Assembly (NCBI GenBank): GCA_029265085.1
Contig: JAJUJY010000038.1
Coordinates: 1-29,865, forward strand
Source: Chloroflexota bacterium
Lineage (GTDB): Bacteria; Chloroflexota; Anaerolineae; Anaerolineales; Anaerolineaceae
Direction of reading: 5' to 3'
DNA: 29,865 bases
Below the pieces are notes generated by a model. The model saw only the letters and a program-made list of their open reading frames with translations, was not told where the DNA came from and did no database searches. Position 1 is the stretch's first letter; each line of letters begins with the position of its first letter. Shown here one piece after another: positions 22,907 through 29,865 of this stretch. The translations under genes and the position numbers were made by a program.

Positions 22907-24082
22907 ATGAAGATCATGGAAATCGAAGATCGCTACACTTCGGGCGTATATGCCAAGCGCAGCCTGGCGATTGTGCGCGGGCAAGGCGCGCTGCTTTATG
23001 ACGCGCAAGGAAAAGCCTATATTGACTGTGTGGGCGGTCAGGGCGCGGCCAACCTGGGGCATGCTCACCCGGCAGTGGCCGCTGCAATTGCTGCCCAGGC
23101 CAATACGCTGATCTCTTGCCCGGAGATGTTTTATAACGACCGCCGTGCAGAGCTGATGGAAAAATTGATTCACCTGGCGCCGCCGGGAATGGAGCGGCTC
23201 TTTTTCTGCAATTCCGGTACGGAGGCGGTAGAAGCGGCGATTAAATTTGCGCGCGCCAGCACCGGGCGGCAGAAGATTGTCGCTGCTCAGCGCGGTTTTC
23301 ACGGCCGCACGCTCGGCGCACTCTCCGCTACCTGGAATAAAAAGTACCGCGATCCCTTTTTGCCGCTGGTGCCCGGTTTCAGCCATGCGGCCTACAATAA
23401 CCTGGAACAGCTTGCTGCCGCAGTGGATGCGGAAACGGCAGCGGTGATCCTGGAAGTGGTGCAGGGTGAAGGCGGAGTTTACCCCGGTACGTCCGAATTT
23501 TTACTTGGCGCGCAGGAGCTTTGCCGCCAACGGGGTGCTTTGTTGGTGATTGACGAAGTCCAGACCGGTTTTGGCCGCACGGCAAAATGGTTTGCCCTGG
23601 AGCACCACGGCCTGCAGCCGGACCTGGTTTGCGCGGCCAAGTCGATGGCGGGCGGCCTGCCGATGGGTGTGGTCATGATCGGAGCGCGGGTGGGAAAACT
23701 GGCCACCGGTATTCACGGCTCAACCTTTGGCGGAAATCCGCTAGCCTGTGCTGCTTCACTGGCTGCGCTGAACGCAATTGAACAGGACGGCCTGTTACAG
23801 CACGCGCAGGAACTCAGCGACTGGATGTTTGACCGTCTGCGCGCCATTCCCTCTCCGCTGATCCGTGAGGTGCGCGGACTGGGATTGATGATCGGCATCG
23901 AAATCAAGCAAAAGGTCGCACCCTATTTGCAGGCATTGACGGAGGAAGGGGTATTGGCGCTTTCTGCCGGGTTGACAGTGATTCGCTTACTGCCGCCGCT
24001 GGTGATTACCCAGGCGCAGTTGGCGCAGGCAGCGAACGCCTTGGAAACGGTCTTGAGCCGCGAACTGGTGGAGAAAGAATGA
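22907..24082 (+). CDS. lysJ: LysW-bound semialdehyde aminotransferase (LysJ, ArgD family)
   Basis: A 391-aa class III PLP aminotransferase that aminates the carrier-bound semialdehyde, using glutamate as donor, to give LysW-bound ornithine or lysine. Seen are DCVGGQGAANLGHAHP, FFCNSGTEAVEAAIKFARA, GFHGRTLGALSAT, the Asp of VIDEVQTGFGRT, the PLP lysine Lys245 in CAAKSMAGGLPMG, and HGSTFGGNPLACAA. Length and motifs are standard. ATG 22907 lies 5 bases after ACGAGG. Its last bases overlap the lysK start (ATGA), indicating coupled translation. Confidence 0.95.
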   Translation: MKIMEIEDRYTSGVYAKRSLAIVRGQGALLYDAQGKAYIDCVGGQGAANLGHAHPAVAAAIAAQANTLISCPEMFYNDRRAELMEKLIHLAPPGMERLFFCNSGTEAVEAAIKFARASTGRQKIVAAQRGFHGRTLGALSATWNKKYRDPFLPLVPGFSHAAYNNLEQLAAAVDAETAAVILEVVQGEGGVYPGTSEFLLGAQELCRQRGALLVIDEVQTGFGRTAKWFALEHHGLQPDLVCAAKSMAGGLPMGVVMIGARVGKLATGIHGSTFGGNPLACAASLAALNAIEQDGLLQHAQELSDWMFDRLRAIPSPLIREVRGLGLMIGIEIKQKVAPYLQALTEEGVLALSAGLTVIRLLPPLVITQAQLAQAANALETVLSRELVEKE

Positions 24083-25134
24083 GCCAGCTCGATGCACCCG
24101 AAACGCTGCTTGGGCTGGTGGAGCGTTACAGCCCTTCCGGCACGGAACTGGAAGCGGTGGAGTGGCTGACCGGGCACATGCTCGCATCGGGTTTTACCCA
24201 GGCCTATCGCGATCCGGTTGGCAACGCGGTGGGCGTGCTGGGCAGCGGTCCGCGCCAACTGGTCTTGTTGGGGCATATTGATACAGTTCCCGGTGAGATT
24301 CCGCTGCGCGTGGAAGAGGGACGGCTGTATGGCCGCGGCAGTGTGGATGCCAAAGGTCCACTGGCGGCATTTGTGGATGCGGCTGCCCGGTTGGGCGAAA
24401 TTCCTGGCTGGCAGTTGGTGGTGATTGGCGCGGTGGATGAGGAGCGCGATTCAACCGGTGCGCGCTACCTGGTGGACCAGTACCACCCGGAATTTGCCGT
24501 GATCGGTGAACCAAGCCAGTGGGACCGGGTGACATTGGGGTATAAGGGGGCAGCCTGGGCGGAATTAAACTTCCGCCAGCCGCTTGCGCACACGGCTGGC
24601 CCGGGGTTGTCGGCTAGTGATCAGGTATTTGCTTCCTGGCAGGCAGTTTTGGCCTGGTGCGCGGAATTTAATCAGGGGCGCGAGCGTGTTTTTGAGCAGG
24701 TCCAACCCAGCCTGCGCGGGCTTTCCTCTGGTGAGGACGGTTTTCAAGAATGGGCCAGCCTGCGGGTGGGGACGCGCCTGCCACTGGATCTGCCGCCGGA
24801 AAACTGGTTCAACCGCCTGGCGGAACTGGCTGCGCCGTGCAGCCTGCGTCCGTTGGGGTATCCGATCCCGGCGTACCAGGCGGATAAAAATTCAAAACTG
24901 GCGCGCGCATTTTTGAGCGGCATCCGCGCCTGCGGCGGCCGGCCGGGGTATTTGCTTAAAACCGGCACGGCAGATATGAATATTGTGGCTCCGCAGTGGG
25001 GCTGTCCGGTGTTGGCCTACGGTCCTGGCGATTCGGCTCTGGATCACACCCCCGCGGAGCATATCGTGTTGGAAGATTATGCGCGCGCGGTAGATGTGCT
25101 GGCGCACGTGCTGCGCGAGGTGATGGGGAAGTAG
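24079..25134 (+). CDS. lysK: LysW-ornithine/lysine hydrolase (LysK, M20 family)
   Basis: A 351-aa M20-family hydrolase that releases the finished amino acid from LysW. Metal-site motifs are LLGHIDTVPGEIPL (His66, Asp68), LYGRGSVDAKGPLAAFVDA, VVIGAVDEERDSTGARYL (Glu-Glu) and VIGEPSQW; AEHIVLEDY supplies the last histidine region. The 351-aa length and the FVDAKGPLAA-like block fit LysK rather than classical ArgE. It is the last gene of the operon, overlapping lysJ by 4 bases and followed by a strong terminator. There is no argA, argJ or ornithine carbamoyltransferase in the window. Confidence 0.93.
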   Translation: MSQLDAPETLLGLVERYSPSGTELEAVEWLTGHMLASGFTQAYRDPVGNAVGVLGSGPRQLVLLGHIDTVPGEIPLRVEEGRLYGRGSVDAKGPLAAFVDAAARLGEIPGWQLVVIGAVDEERDSTGARYLVDQYHPEFAVIGEPSQWDRVTLGYKGAAWAELNFRQPLAHTAGPGLSASDQVFASWQAVLAWCAEFNQGRERVFEQVQPSLRGLSSGEDGFQEWASLRVGTRLPLDLPPENWFNRLAELAAPCSLRPLGYPIPAYQADKNSKLARAFLSGIRACGGRPGYLLKTGTADMNIVAPQWGCPVLAYGPGDSALDHTPAEHIVLEDYARAVDVLAHVLREVMGK

Positions 25135-25156
25135 CCGTAGGTTGACTTGGTTTGGC

Positions 25157-25193
25157 ACAGTCGTTGGTCTTTTGACCGGCGGCTGTTTTTTTT
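25157..25193 (+). terminator. Terminator of the arginine operon
   Basis: ACAGTCGTTGGTC (25157-25169) pairs along its full 13 bases with GACCGGCGGCTGT (25174-25186), using three T-G wobbles, around a TTTT loop. A run of eight T (25186-25193) follows. Confidence 0.9.
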
Positions 25194-25196
25194 ATA

Positions 25197-25249
25197 GGAA
25201 AAGAGCAATGCTCCCCATCCCGCGCCGGGAAGGAGCCGGGGGTTAGGTC
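25197..25249. repeat. 53-bp dispersed dyad repeat, copy 1
   Basis: It runs from GGAAAAGAGC to GGTTAGGTC and matches copy 2 (25311-25363) at all but four positions. The core TCCCGCGCCGGGA is an inverted repeat, so the element can form a hairpin. It resembles the GC-rich intergenic repeats with a GGTTAGGTC end that I associate with Chloroflexota genomes. No open frame is seen in it. Confidence 0.75.
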
Positions 25250-25310
25250 AAAAAGACGATTTTCAAGCATCAACCGCCAAAGGACCTACTCTGACCCTCC
25301 CTGAAGGAAG

Positions 25311-25363
25311 GGAAAAGAGCCAAGCTCCCCTTCCCGCGCCGGGAAGGGGCCGGGGGTTAGGTC
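25311..25363. repeat. 53-bp dispersed dyad repeat, copy 2
   Basis: Second copy, 114 bases downstream of copy 1 in the same orientation, with a slightly longer dyad (CTTCCCG-CGC-CGGGAAG). A shorter related stretch, GACCCTCCCTGAAGGAAGGG (25293-25312), abuts its left end and may be part of the unit. The 433-base gap 25135-25567 contains only the terminator, these repeats and the palindrome below. Confidence 0.75.
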
Positions 25364-25450
25364 GAATTACCGCTGCTAACCTCACCGGTGTGTGCTGACC
25401 AACATTTTCAGGAGAGAACAGAAAAGCCAGGCGTGATAAGACCGTCCAGT

Positions 25451-25470
25451 TGTACCTCTTAAGAGGTACA
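25451..25470. promoter_or_regulatory. 20-bp perfect palindrome upstream of the DUF2690-like gene, possible operator
   Basis: TGTACCTCTTAAGAGGTACA reads the same on both strands over 20 bases. A flanking inverted pair, CGTCCA (25443-25448) and TGGACG (25479-25484), surrounds it off-centre. It lies about 100 bases before the next gene. The size suits a dimeric repressor site or a cruciform. No regulator can be assigned. Confidence 0.45.
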
Positions 25471-25567
25471 TCGAATTTTGGACGAAATATTGTATGATGT
25501 AACCATCGCCAATACATCCACTAAATTGAATCGTTTGTCTTAAGCCACTTAACAGGAGGTCATCAAA

Positions 25568-25999
25568 ATGAAATCAAAATATGTACTACCTCTCTTCATT
25601 GCTGCAGCACTGTTTCTTCTGACGATACAGTTTTCCCTCGTTTATGCAGCAACTTGTTCAGGCACAGCTTGTAATGGATTATCGCCCAATTCTACAGGGT
25701 GTGACCAAAGCGCCGTTCCGGTATCTGCTACAACTAGTAATGGTGCTTATATCGAGTTACGAAAATCAACAGAGTGTTCCACCTATTGGGCAAGAACAAA
25801 AAACGTGAGTGGATCAAGCAAATATACGAATGCCACTTTAAAATATTATTACTACACTGCTTCACCAGCGCCAATTGCTAATGGCCTGGCAGTCTATTCA
25901 CCTCAACGATATAGTACAAGCAGTTCTGGGATGGCAGCTTGTGGTATGGTTAGCAGTTCCCCAGTGGGTGCGATGGTTTATTCACCTTGTGTACCTTAA
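25568..25999 (+). CDS. Secreted DUF2690-like protein
   Basis: A 143-aa protein with a Sec signal peptide (about residues 1-28, MKSKYVLPLFIAAALFLLTI then FSLVYAA). The mature part shows the DUF2690 (YjfA-like) pattern: CSGTACNGLSPNSTGCDQSA, a strand with IELRKSTECSTYWARTKN, then a tyrosine- and serine-rich tail. Six cysteines in the mature part suggest disulfides (the family is extracytoplasmic). No activity is known for the family. AGGAGGT (25554-25560) lies 7 bases before the ATG. The gene is clearly more AT-rich than the arginine operon to its left, which suggests accessory origin. A second exported protein gene follows after 44 bases. Confidence 0.75.
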   Translation: MKSKYVLPLFIAAALFLLTIQFSLVYAATCSGTACNGLSPNSTGCDQSAVPVSATTSNGAYIELRKSTECSTYWARTKNVSGSSKYTNATLKYYYYTASPAPIANGLAVYSPQRYSTSSSGMAACGMVSSSPVGAMVYSPCVP

Positions 26000-26043
26000 T
26001 CTTTTGCTCACCAATTGAAGAATCTGCTTTCAAAGAGGTAAAT

Positions 26044-26730
26044 ATGGAAACCAAAAAAGTAAATAAAATATCAACATCTATACTGGTGGTTGTATGTTTG
26101 GTGGTCATTCTCGTCATTGGCATCAGCATCAATCGCCTGGCGACCGCGGAATCCGACTTAACACCCCCCGTCATCGACCAGCCCTTCATCGAGGAAGATG
26201 AGGACGCGATTAAAATTACCCAAACCATGAGCGCGTTTGCCGGTGACCAAAAAGTGGATATCCCCTGGATGAGCATTTCACCCAGCCAGATCGCTTTTCA
26301 ACTCTGCCTCGACACACCTTTTCCAAGCGATTGGGGCCCCAAAAATTTAACCCTGCAAATTGGCGGCAAGGTGTACACTGATTTTTCCACCTTATACGAT
26401 GAAAATCCAAAGGCGCCGGATGCTCCCCCGTACCAATGCACATTAAACAAAATTCCGCTCTTTGGGGATGAGCCAATTTCTGAGTTTACCCTCACCATTG
26501 AGCAGATATCCGACTCAATCCCTGAACAACCCGATTGCGACGCTGCCCAAGAAAAGCTCGACCAGGCCGGTTACGCAATCAAATTCACCTGCGACCATCA
26601 AGAATTTTTCTTTGGGTATGAGGTCGTTGAAAAGCCAGCCGAAATGAGCGATTTAGAAGCCCAGCAAATCGTTGATGACTCTTTCCATCATGTGATCCGG
26701 GGTCCCTGGGTATTTGAGATCAAGCCCTGA
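26044..26730 (+). CDS. Uncharacterised membrane-anchored extracytoplasmic protein
   Basis: A 228-aa protein with one N-terminal membrane segment (ISTSILVVVCLVVILVIGIS, residues ~9-28); the rest is predicted to lie outside the membrane. The exported part contains four cysteines (at QLCLDTP, YQCTLNK, PDCDAAQ, FTCDHQE) and beta-type stretches such as LTLQIGGKVYTDFSTLYDEN and EFTLTIEQI. I recognise no family. The ATG at 26044 is chosen over the upstream in-frame start at 25987 because AGAGGT (26034-26039) precedes it and the upstream codons overlap the previous gene. It is probably co-transcribed with the DUF2690-like gene. A hairpin terminator follows at 26806. Confidence 0.7.
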   Translation: METKKVNKISTSILVVVCLVVILVIGISINRLATAESDLTPPVIDQPFIEEDEDAIKITQTMSAFAGDQKVDIPWMSISPSQIAFQLCLDTPFPSDWGPKNLTLQIGGKVYTDFSTLYDENPKAPDAPPYQCTLNKIPLFGDEPISEFTLTIEQISDSIPEQPDCDAAQEKLDQAGYAIKFTCDHQEFFFGYEVVEKPAEMSDLEAQQIVDDSFHHVIRGPWVFEIKP

Positions 26731-26805
26731 TGCGGGTTGATTGAAGCAAATCCAAAAAGCGTTGGATTGGCGTTGACATTCGAATCAGCCCAGCATAATC
26801 CGCAC

Positions 26806-26836
26806 AAAAATCATTGGTCGGCGATCAATGATTTTT
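26806..26836 (+). terminator. Hairpin terminator after the membrane-anchored protein gene
   Basis: AAAAATCATTG (26806-26816) pairs perfectly with CAATGATTTTT (26826-26836), 11 bp with a 9-base loop, and the right arm ends in T followed by GTTGTTTTG. The symmetry means it could act in both directions. Apart from this hairpin I see nothing definite between 26731 and 27002. Confidence 0.7.
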
Positions 26837-27002
26837 GTTGTTTTGTTCCCGGCGGATAGGCACAACAATTTATTGATATAATTTATAAACATTTGTCACA
26901 GCACCCCTTTTGCTGATGCCTGTTCTGATGCCTGCCATGCGCTATGCTTAGAATGGATTGAAATTCGTTACGTGAGGAAGGTTTCACGGAAGGAAAGCGC
27001 GT

Positions 27003-27230
27003 ATGTTTAAAAATCTGACCGGCCGCCAGATCGAGATTCTGGCGCGGATCGCCGAGGGGGCAAGCGATAAGGACATTGCAGCGGTGTTAAATCTCAGCCC
27101 CCATACCATCAAAACCCAGGTAAAACGCATCCTCAAAAAGCTCGGCGTGAACTGCCGCACCGAAGCCGCGGCTTTGTATTGGAAAGAGAATAATCCAGAG
27201 ATGGCGCAGCAAGCGGCGGACCCACCCTGA
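27003..27230 (+). CDS. Stand-alone LuxR/GerE-type helix-turn-helix protein
   Basis: A 75-aa protein made almost entirely of a LuxR-type DNA-binding domain: LTGRQIEILARIAEGASDKD (helices 1-2), IAAVLNLSPHTIKTQVKRIL (scaffold and recognition helices) and KKLGVNCRTEAAALY. Response regulators of the NarL type normally carry this domain after a receiver, which is missing here, and no receiver sequence is found upstream. It may bind DNA constitutively or partner with another protein. GGAA at 26992-26995 lies before the ATG. CGTGA (26971-26975) and TCACG (26984-26988) form a small inverted repeat just upstream that could be an autoregulatory site. A gene of unknown function follows after 41 bases. 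Confidence 0.85.
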   Translation: MFKNLTGRQIEILARIAEGASDKDIAAVLNLSPHTIKTQVKRILKKLGVNCRTEAAALYWKENNPEMAQQAADPP

Positions 27231-27271
27231 CCAAAGGACTCACCAGCAGTTCTGAGGCCGAAGGGATTCGA

Positions 27272-27610
27272 ATGGGGGTAAGCCAGGATAATGGTTTAAA
27301 AAACAATAAACCGGTCAGCCAATTTAACCTGTCGTATATTTACCCAGATGGACTTTCCGAAAAAATCGGTTATAGCAAAGAAGTCACCGGCATAATGAAT
27401 ACTGCCACCATCAACCCGGAAAACGGCGCTTTATTAAGTATCCAAAACTACTTTATCGATCACAACAACACGCCCCGCTTATATCATGAAATCGATGGCA
27501 TTCTAGCCGAAACCATACCAGTGCTGCCTGAAGAGATTCAGTGGTATTTTGATCATTACGATAGCCTGGATTGGAAATTGTACACTGTTGAAATTGAGGG
27601 GTTAAAATGA
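27272..27610 (+). CDS. Uncharacterised protein, coupled to a secreted protein gene
   Basis: A 112-aa protein with no signal peptide or membrane segment. It contains SQFNLSYIYPDGLSEKIGYS, a middle part MNTATINPENGALLSIQNYF and an acidic/aromatic end (PEEIQWYFDHYDSLDWKLYT). I recognise no family. AAGGG lies 6 bases before the ATG at 27272. The frame stays open upstream over the end of the LuxR gene, so it might also be the tail of a once longer protein. Its stop overlaps the ATG of the next gene (ATGA at 27607-27610), indicating coupled translation with a secreted protein; a partner or regulatory role is possible but not shown. Confidence 0.55.
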   Translation: MGVSQDNGLKNNKPVSQFNLSYIYPDGLSEKIGYSKEVTGIMNTATINPENGALLSIQNYFIDHNNTPRLYHEIDGILAETIPVLPEEIQWYFDHYDSLDWKLYTVEIEGLK

Positions 27611-28062
27611 AAAAAAATTCTCGCTATTTGCTCACGAGTATCTTACTTCTCATGCTGCTTGCAACATCATATTCAATTGCTTTTGCTGCTTACACTACTT
27701 TGACTGGTTACACAATTTATAATGGAAATACTTACACCAAATATCACAACTACGAGAAAGGGACAAGCACCTGGAATGCCTTTGTGCAAAGTAGAACTCC
27801 AGGTTCGGTAAATTATTCTTATTTAGGAGGAACAACTTGGGCGCAAAGGAGAATCTGTGCTGGAACCATTGTAGCTTCCCAAAATAATGGAGGATGGGCA
27901 GCCTATAATACTTACATTGCAAATTCTACTGTAAAAAGCTTTGCTTTTGCCACTGGAGGCTGTTCAAACGAGCGAATGGGGCTTGCCTCAACACACCAAT
28001 GGCAAAATTATGGTTGGAGTAGCCCAATTACTGACAATTACGAAACAAGTCTGGCTCGATGA
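27607..28062 (+). CDS. Small secreted protein of unknown family
   Basis: A 151-aa protein with a clear signal peptide (MKKNSRYLLTSILLLMLLAT, then SYSIAFAA; cleavage near residue 28). The mature part is rich in Tyr, Thr, Asn, Ser and Gly (e.g. YTTLTGYTIYNGNTYTKYHN) and has two cysteines (RRICAG, TGGCSN) that could pair. It looks like a small beta-rich extracellular protein, similar in style to the DUF2690-like product 2 kb upstream, though I see no shared motif. It overlaps the preceding gene by 4 bases. AT content is high. No function is proposed. Confidence 0.7.
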   Translation: MKKNSRYLLTSILLLMLLATSYSIAFAAYTTLTGYTIYNGNTYTKYHNYEKGTSTWNAFVQSRTPGSVNYSYLGGTTWAQRRICAGTIVASQNNGGWAAYNTYIANSTVKSFAFATGGCSNERMGLASTHQWQNYGWSSPITDNYETSLAR

Positions 28063-28105
28063 TCCCCTAAATAAAAGCTTTCTATTTTGAGCTATAACAC
28101 CGATC

Positions 28106-29506
28106 ATGTTTCAACTTAAAATATTCAACCTGATCCTATCCACCTTTTTATTAGCCTGTTTATCCGCTTGTACCTATCTGGAGACCCAGGCGGATAAGCA
28201 GGCTGCCATCCCTGCTCCTTCCCCAATCGCATCCTCCGCTGAGACCTGGCCGGAGATTTCCCCATACACTGGCAACACAACGGTTGGCATTCTGCTGGAA
28301 CAGATCAACTCTCCGGGATGGAAGACCGTGTGGCTGCGCGGGCACTACCAAAATCAGTAAACCGGCGACGGTATTTATTTCAGCACCTGGCTGGACCGGG
28401 AAGGTCACGGGGTTTTGTCAGTATCCCCGCCCATCCCTGGCGCTTCAGAAGTGGCTTTTCCTGCTTCGGTTACCGCTGCCTACGCAGTCCTCAGCGATGG
28501 CAGCAAAATGTTCCGCAATGATAACAACCAGTTTATTGAAGCCGGGAAGGAGTGGAATATTCATTCTTTTGAGCAGGCCGACCCGCTCATGGCGTTTTAC
28601 TTTGGTCATGACCTCGCCAATAAACCGGGACTGGAAATCGCCGGAGAAAGCAGCCTGGCAGGGGAAAAGGTGCTTGTTTTGAAGGGAGAAAATGTCAGGG
28701 CCTGGATTTCGATGGATTCCGGCGCTGTGCTTGGGATCGAAGATGATTTGCAGTCAATTCGCGTACTGGATATCCAATATGACACCCCGCTCCCGGGCCA
28801 GGCTTTTCAAGTCATTCCATCAGGTGATCTGCGCCCCAACCTGGATGATCGTCCAGCACCCGCAGGTTTTGACCCCGCCGGCCTGGCTCTTCAATTTAAT
28901 TGGATTTCGCTGGATCTTTACGACCTCTCAAAAGGAAACCTGATTGACATCTATCAAGGTCCGTATTACCTGGGCAGCCTGGAAATCGGGTCGGCTGGTT
29001 TTTATTGCGACCGGGCAACAGACGGGGATCACTTTGCTTACCTGTATCAGGGGACAGGTTTACAACCAGTTATCCATTGGGTTGACTTGAAAAACATCAA
29101 CGAAATTCATGAAGTATCCGGTTACGATAATATATCCACCCCGATCTGGTCGCCGGATAACACTAAACTGGCTTTTACCGCGAATTCTAAAGACAGCAAT
29201 CCCACTACCCGCAAAGTTTATCTATTGGAAATCCAAACCGGCACAATCCGCGAACTTGGCGAAGGTTCCCACATGCCGCCTGCCTGGACAGACGACGGGA
29301 AGTATGTTTTTAGCCTGGATGGATATTACTCGCACCTACAGGTATATAGCCTCGATGAAAACGGGGAAAATTACGTTAAAGACTTCGATGGAGACAACTG
29401 GCAGCTTTCGGATAACAGTTTCTTCATCAGCAATCAAGAAATCGCGCAAAAACTACCAAGAAACAGCTTCGATTTCCTGGCAACATGCGCAGAAGCAACG
29501 CCGTAG
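28106..29506 (+). pseudogene. Lipoprotein with TolB/WD40-like propeller repeats, interrupted by an in-frame TAA
   Basis: A single frame runs from ATG 28106 to TAG 29506, with one TAA at 28358-28360 (codon 85). Before the stop are a lipoprotein signal (STFLLACLSAC) and GWKTVWLRGHYQNQ. After it, in the same frame, come TGDGIYFSTWLDREG, a region like VLVLKGENVRAWISMDSG, and C-terminal propeller-type blades (STPIWSPDNTKLAFTANSKD, MPPAWTDDGKYVFSLDG). The two halves read as one surface lipoprotein of 466 residues. A single base change (for example CAA, GAA or AAA to TAA) explains the stop; TAA does not encode selenocysteine. The downstream part has no signal peptide or ribosome binding site and is probably not expressed alone. 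A sequencing error is the alternative. Confidence 0.75.
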
Positions 29507-29572
29507 GTTGAAAGCACAGGCAGTATTACCATAAATTTCACACATATATGTTGTACTAGCGATAACTTTTGT

Positions 29573-29694
29573 CTAAAAATCTGAGACCGGTAGTGCCGCG
29601 GGCTTAGGGAAAATCTGTCCGGGCACTGGCGGCATCGGGTTATACACCCAGTTGACCTTTAAACTGCCGACCTGCATCCCGCCGCCGTGATGAT
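29573..29694 (-). pseudogene. Possible C-terminal remnant of an unknown minus-strand gene
   Basis: Reading the minus strand, the stop at 29573-29575 ends a stretch of about 40 residues, including DHHGGGMQVGSLKVNWVYNP and QIFPKPAALPVSDF, that looks like real coding sequence (balanced composition, Gly/Pro turns). Further right the same frame is antisense to a convincing DJ-1/PfpI fragment, so the N-terminal part of the original gene is absent. The right boundary, near 29690-29700, is estimated from where the plus-strand similarity begins. No family recognised. Between 29507 and 29572 I see nothing else. Confidence 0.3.
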
Positions 29695-29865
29695 CCTTCA
29701 CCGTTTGAGGCACTGTTGGTTGCGGAGCGGCTTGAGCCTGTGCTGACCAAAGGTGGTTTGCGCGTCTTGCCGGATACAACCCTGGAGGATTGCCCTGCGC
29801 TGGATTGGCTGCTTGTGCCGGGCGGGTGGGGTGTGCGGGCTGAAATTAATAATTCGCGCCTGATC
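29689..29865 (+). CDS. DJ-1/PfpI-family protein fragment, N-terminally truncated and cut by the window edge
   Basis: The plus-strand frame reads DDPSPFEALLVAERLEPVLT, then GGLRVLPDTTLEDCPALDWL, then LVPGGWGVRAEINN. This is the middle of a DJ-1/PfpI (class I glutamine amidotransferase-like) domain, with the conserved PGGWG-x-R strand-turn. The roughly 60 residues that should come first (an N-terminal strand and the DGxExLDxxGP region) are not present in any frame: a TGA closes this frame at 29653-29655 and the other two frames have stops nearby. There is no usable start codon before the similarity. The gene therefore seems truncated at its 5' end. The conserved nucleophile would lie beyond the window. 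Confidence 0.65.

Noticed and set aside
25197..25363. Start of a CRISPR array
   Set aside because: Only two imperfect copies, with a 61-base gap, repeat-like sequence within it and no third unit. Better explained as dispersed dyad repeats.
26773..26799. Promoter TTGACA-N15-CATAAT before the LuxR-type gene
   Set aside because: The spacer is short (15) and the transcript would start inside the hairpin at 26806, which is better read as a terminator.
26877..26882. Consensus TATAAT upstream of the LuxR-type gene
   Set aside because: No -35 box at a workable distance was found, so it is not called as a promoter.
28358..28360. A second recoded stop codon
   Set aside because: The codon is TAA, not TGA, and no SECIS-like hairpin is evident directly after it. 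Treated as a nonsense mutation.

Overview
The window looks like chromosomal DNA of a Chloroflexota bacterium, most likely an Anaerolineae-type lineage. This is inferred from gene content: a LysW-carrier amino-acid operon joined to argGH, a GerW/YtfJ-like protein outside a sporulation context, lipoproteins with Ala/Pro/Thr-rich linkers after the lipobox, and GC-rich dyad repeats ending in GGTTAGGTC. No rRNA, tRNA or CRISPR array was recognised.

Layout. 1-4150: tail of a DNA methyltransferase, an M3 oligopeptidase (pepF), a GerW-like protein and a membrane-anchored M20 hydrolase. 4210-9203: a possible extracytoplasmic redox locus. A LysR-type regulator is divergent from a multihaem cytochrome c lipoprotein whose reading frame carries an in-frame TGA followed by a SECIS-like hairpin (predicted selenocysteine). 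After it come a lipoprotein with four rhodanese domains and a six-helix membrane protein with CcmC-like haem-handling motifs. 9298-16981: mostly independent metabolic genes: an MFS transporter, hutI, an HD phosphohydrolase, a receiver-domain protein, a flavin/PNPOx-like protein, an alpha/beta hydrolase, a DapA-family lyase/aldolase and a class I aminotransferase.

17026-25134 is one coherent operon: a promoter, a short Arg-codon-rich leader peptide, an attenuator, then argG-argH-lysW-lysX-argC(lysY)-lysZ-lysJ-lysK. The leader and argGH argue that the LysW carrier proteins here make ornithine, and hence arginine, rather than (or as well as) lysine. LysW is 56 aa and has the C-terminal EDWGE on which the pathway intermediates are built.

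25135-29865 is an accessory-looking region of more AT-rich genes. It holds two copies of a 53-bp dyad repeat, a 20-bp palindrome, small secreted proteins (one DUF2690-like), a stand-alone LuxR-type HTH protein, and a lipoprotein gene broken by an in-frame TAA. At the right edge an N-terminally truncated DJ-1/PfpI fragment abuts what looks like the C-terminal tail of an unrelated minus-strand gene.

The two observations most worth following are the predicted selenocysteine multihaem cytochrome with its rhodanese and CcmC-like neighbours, and the ribosome-mediated arginine attenuator in front of a LysW-type arginine operon.
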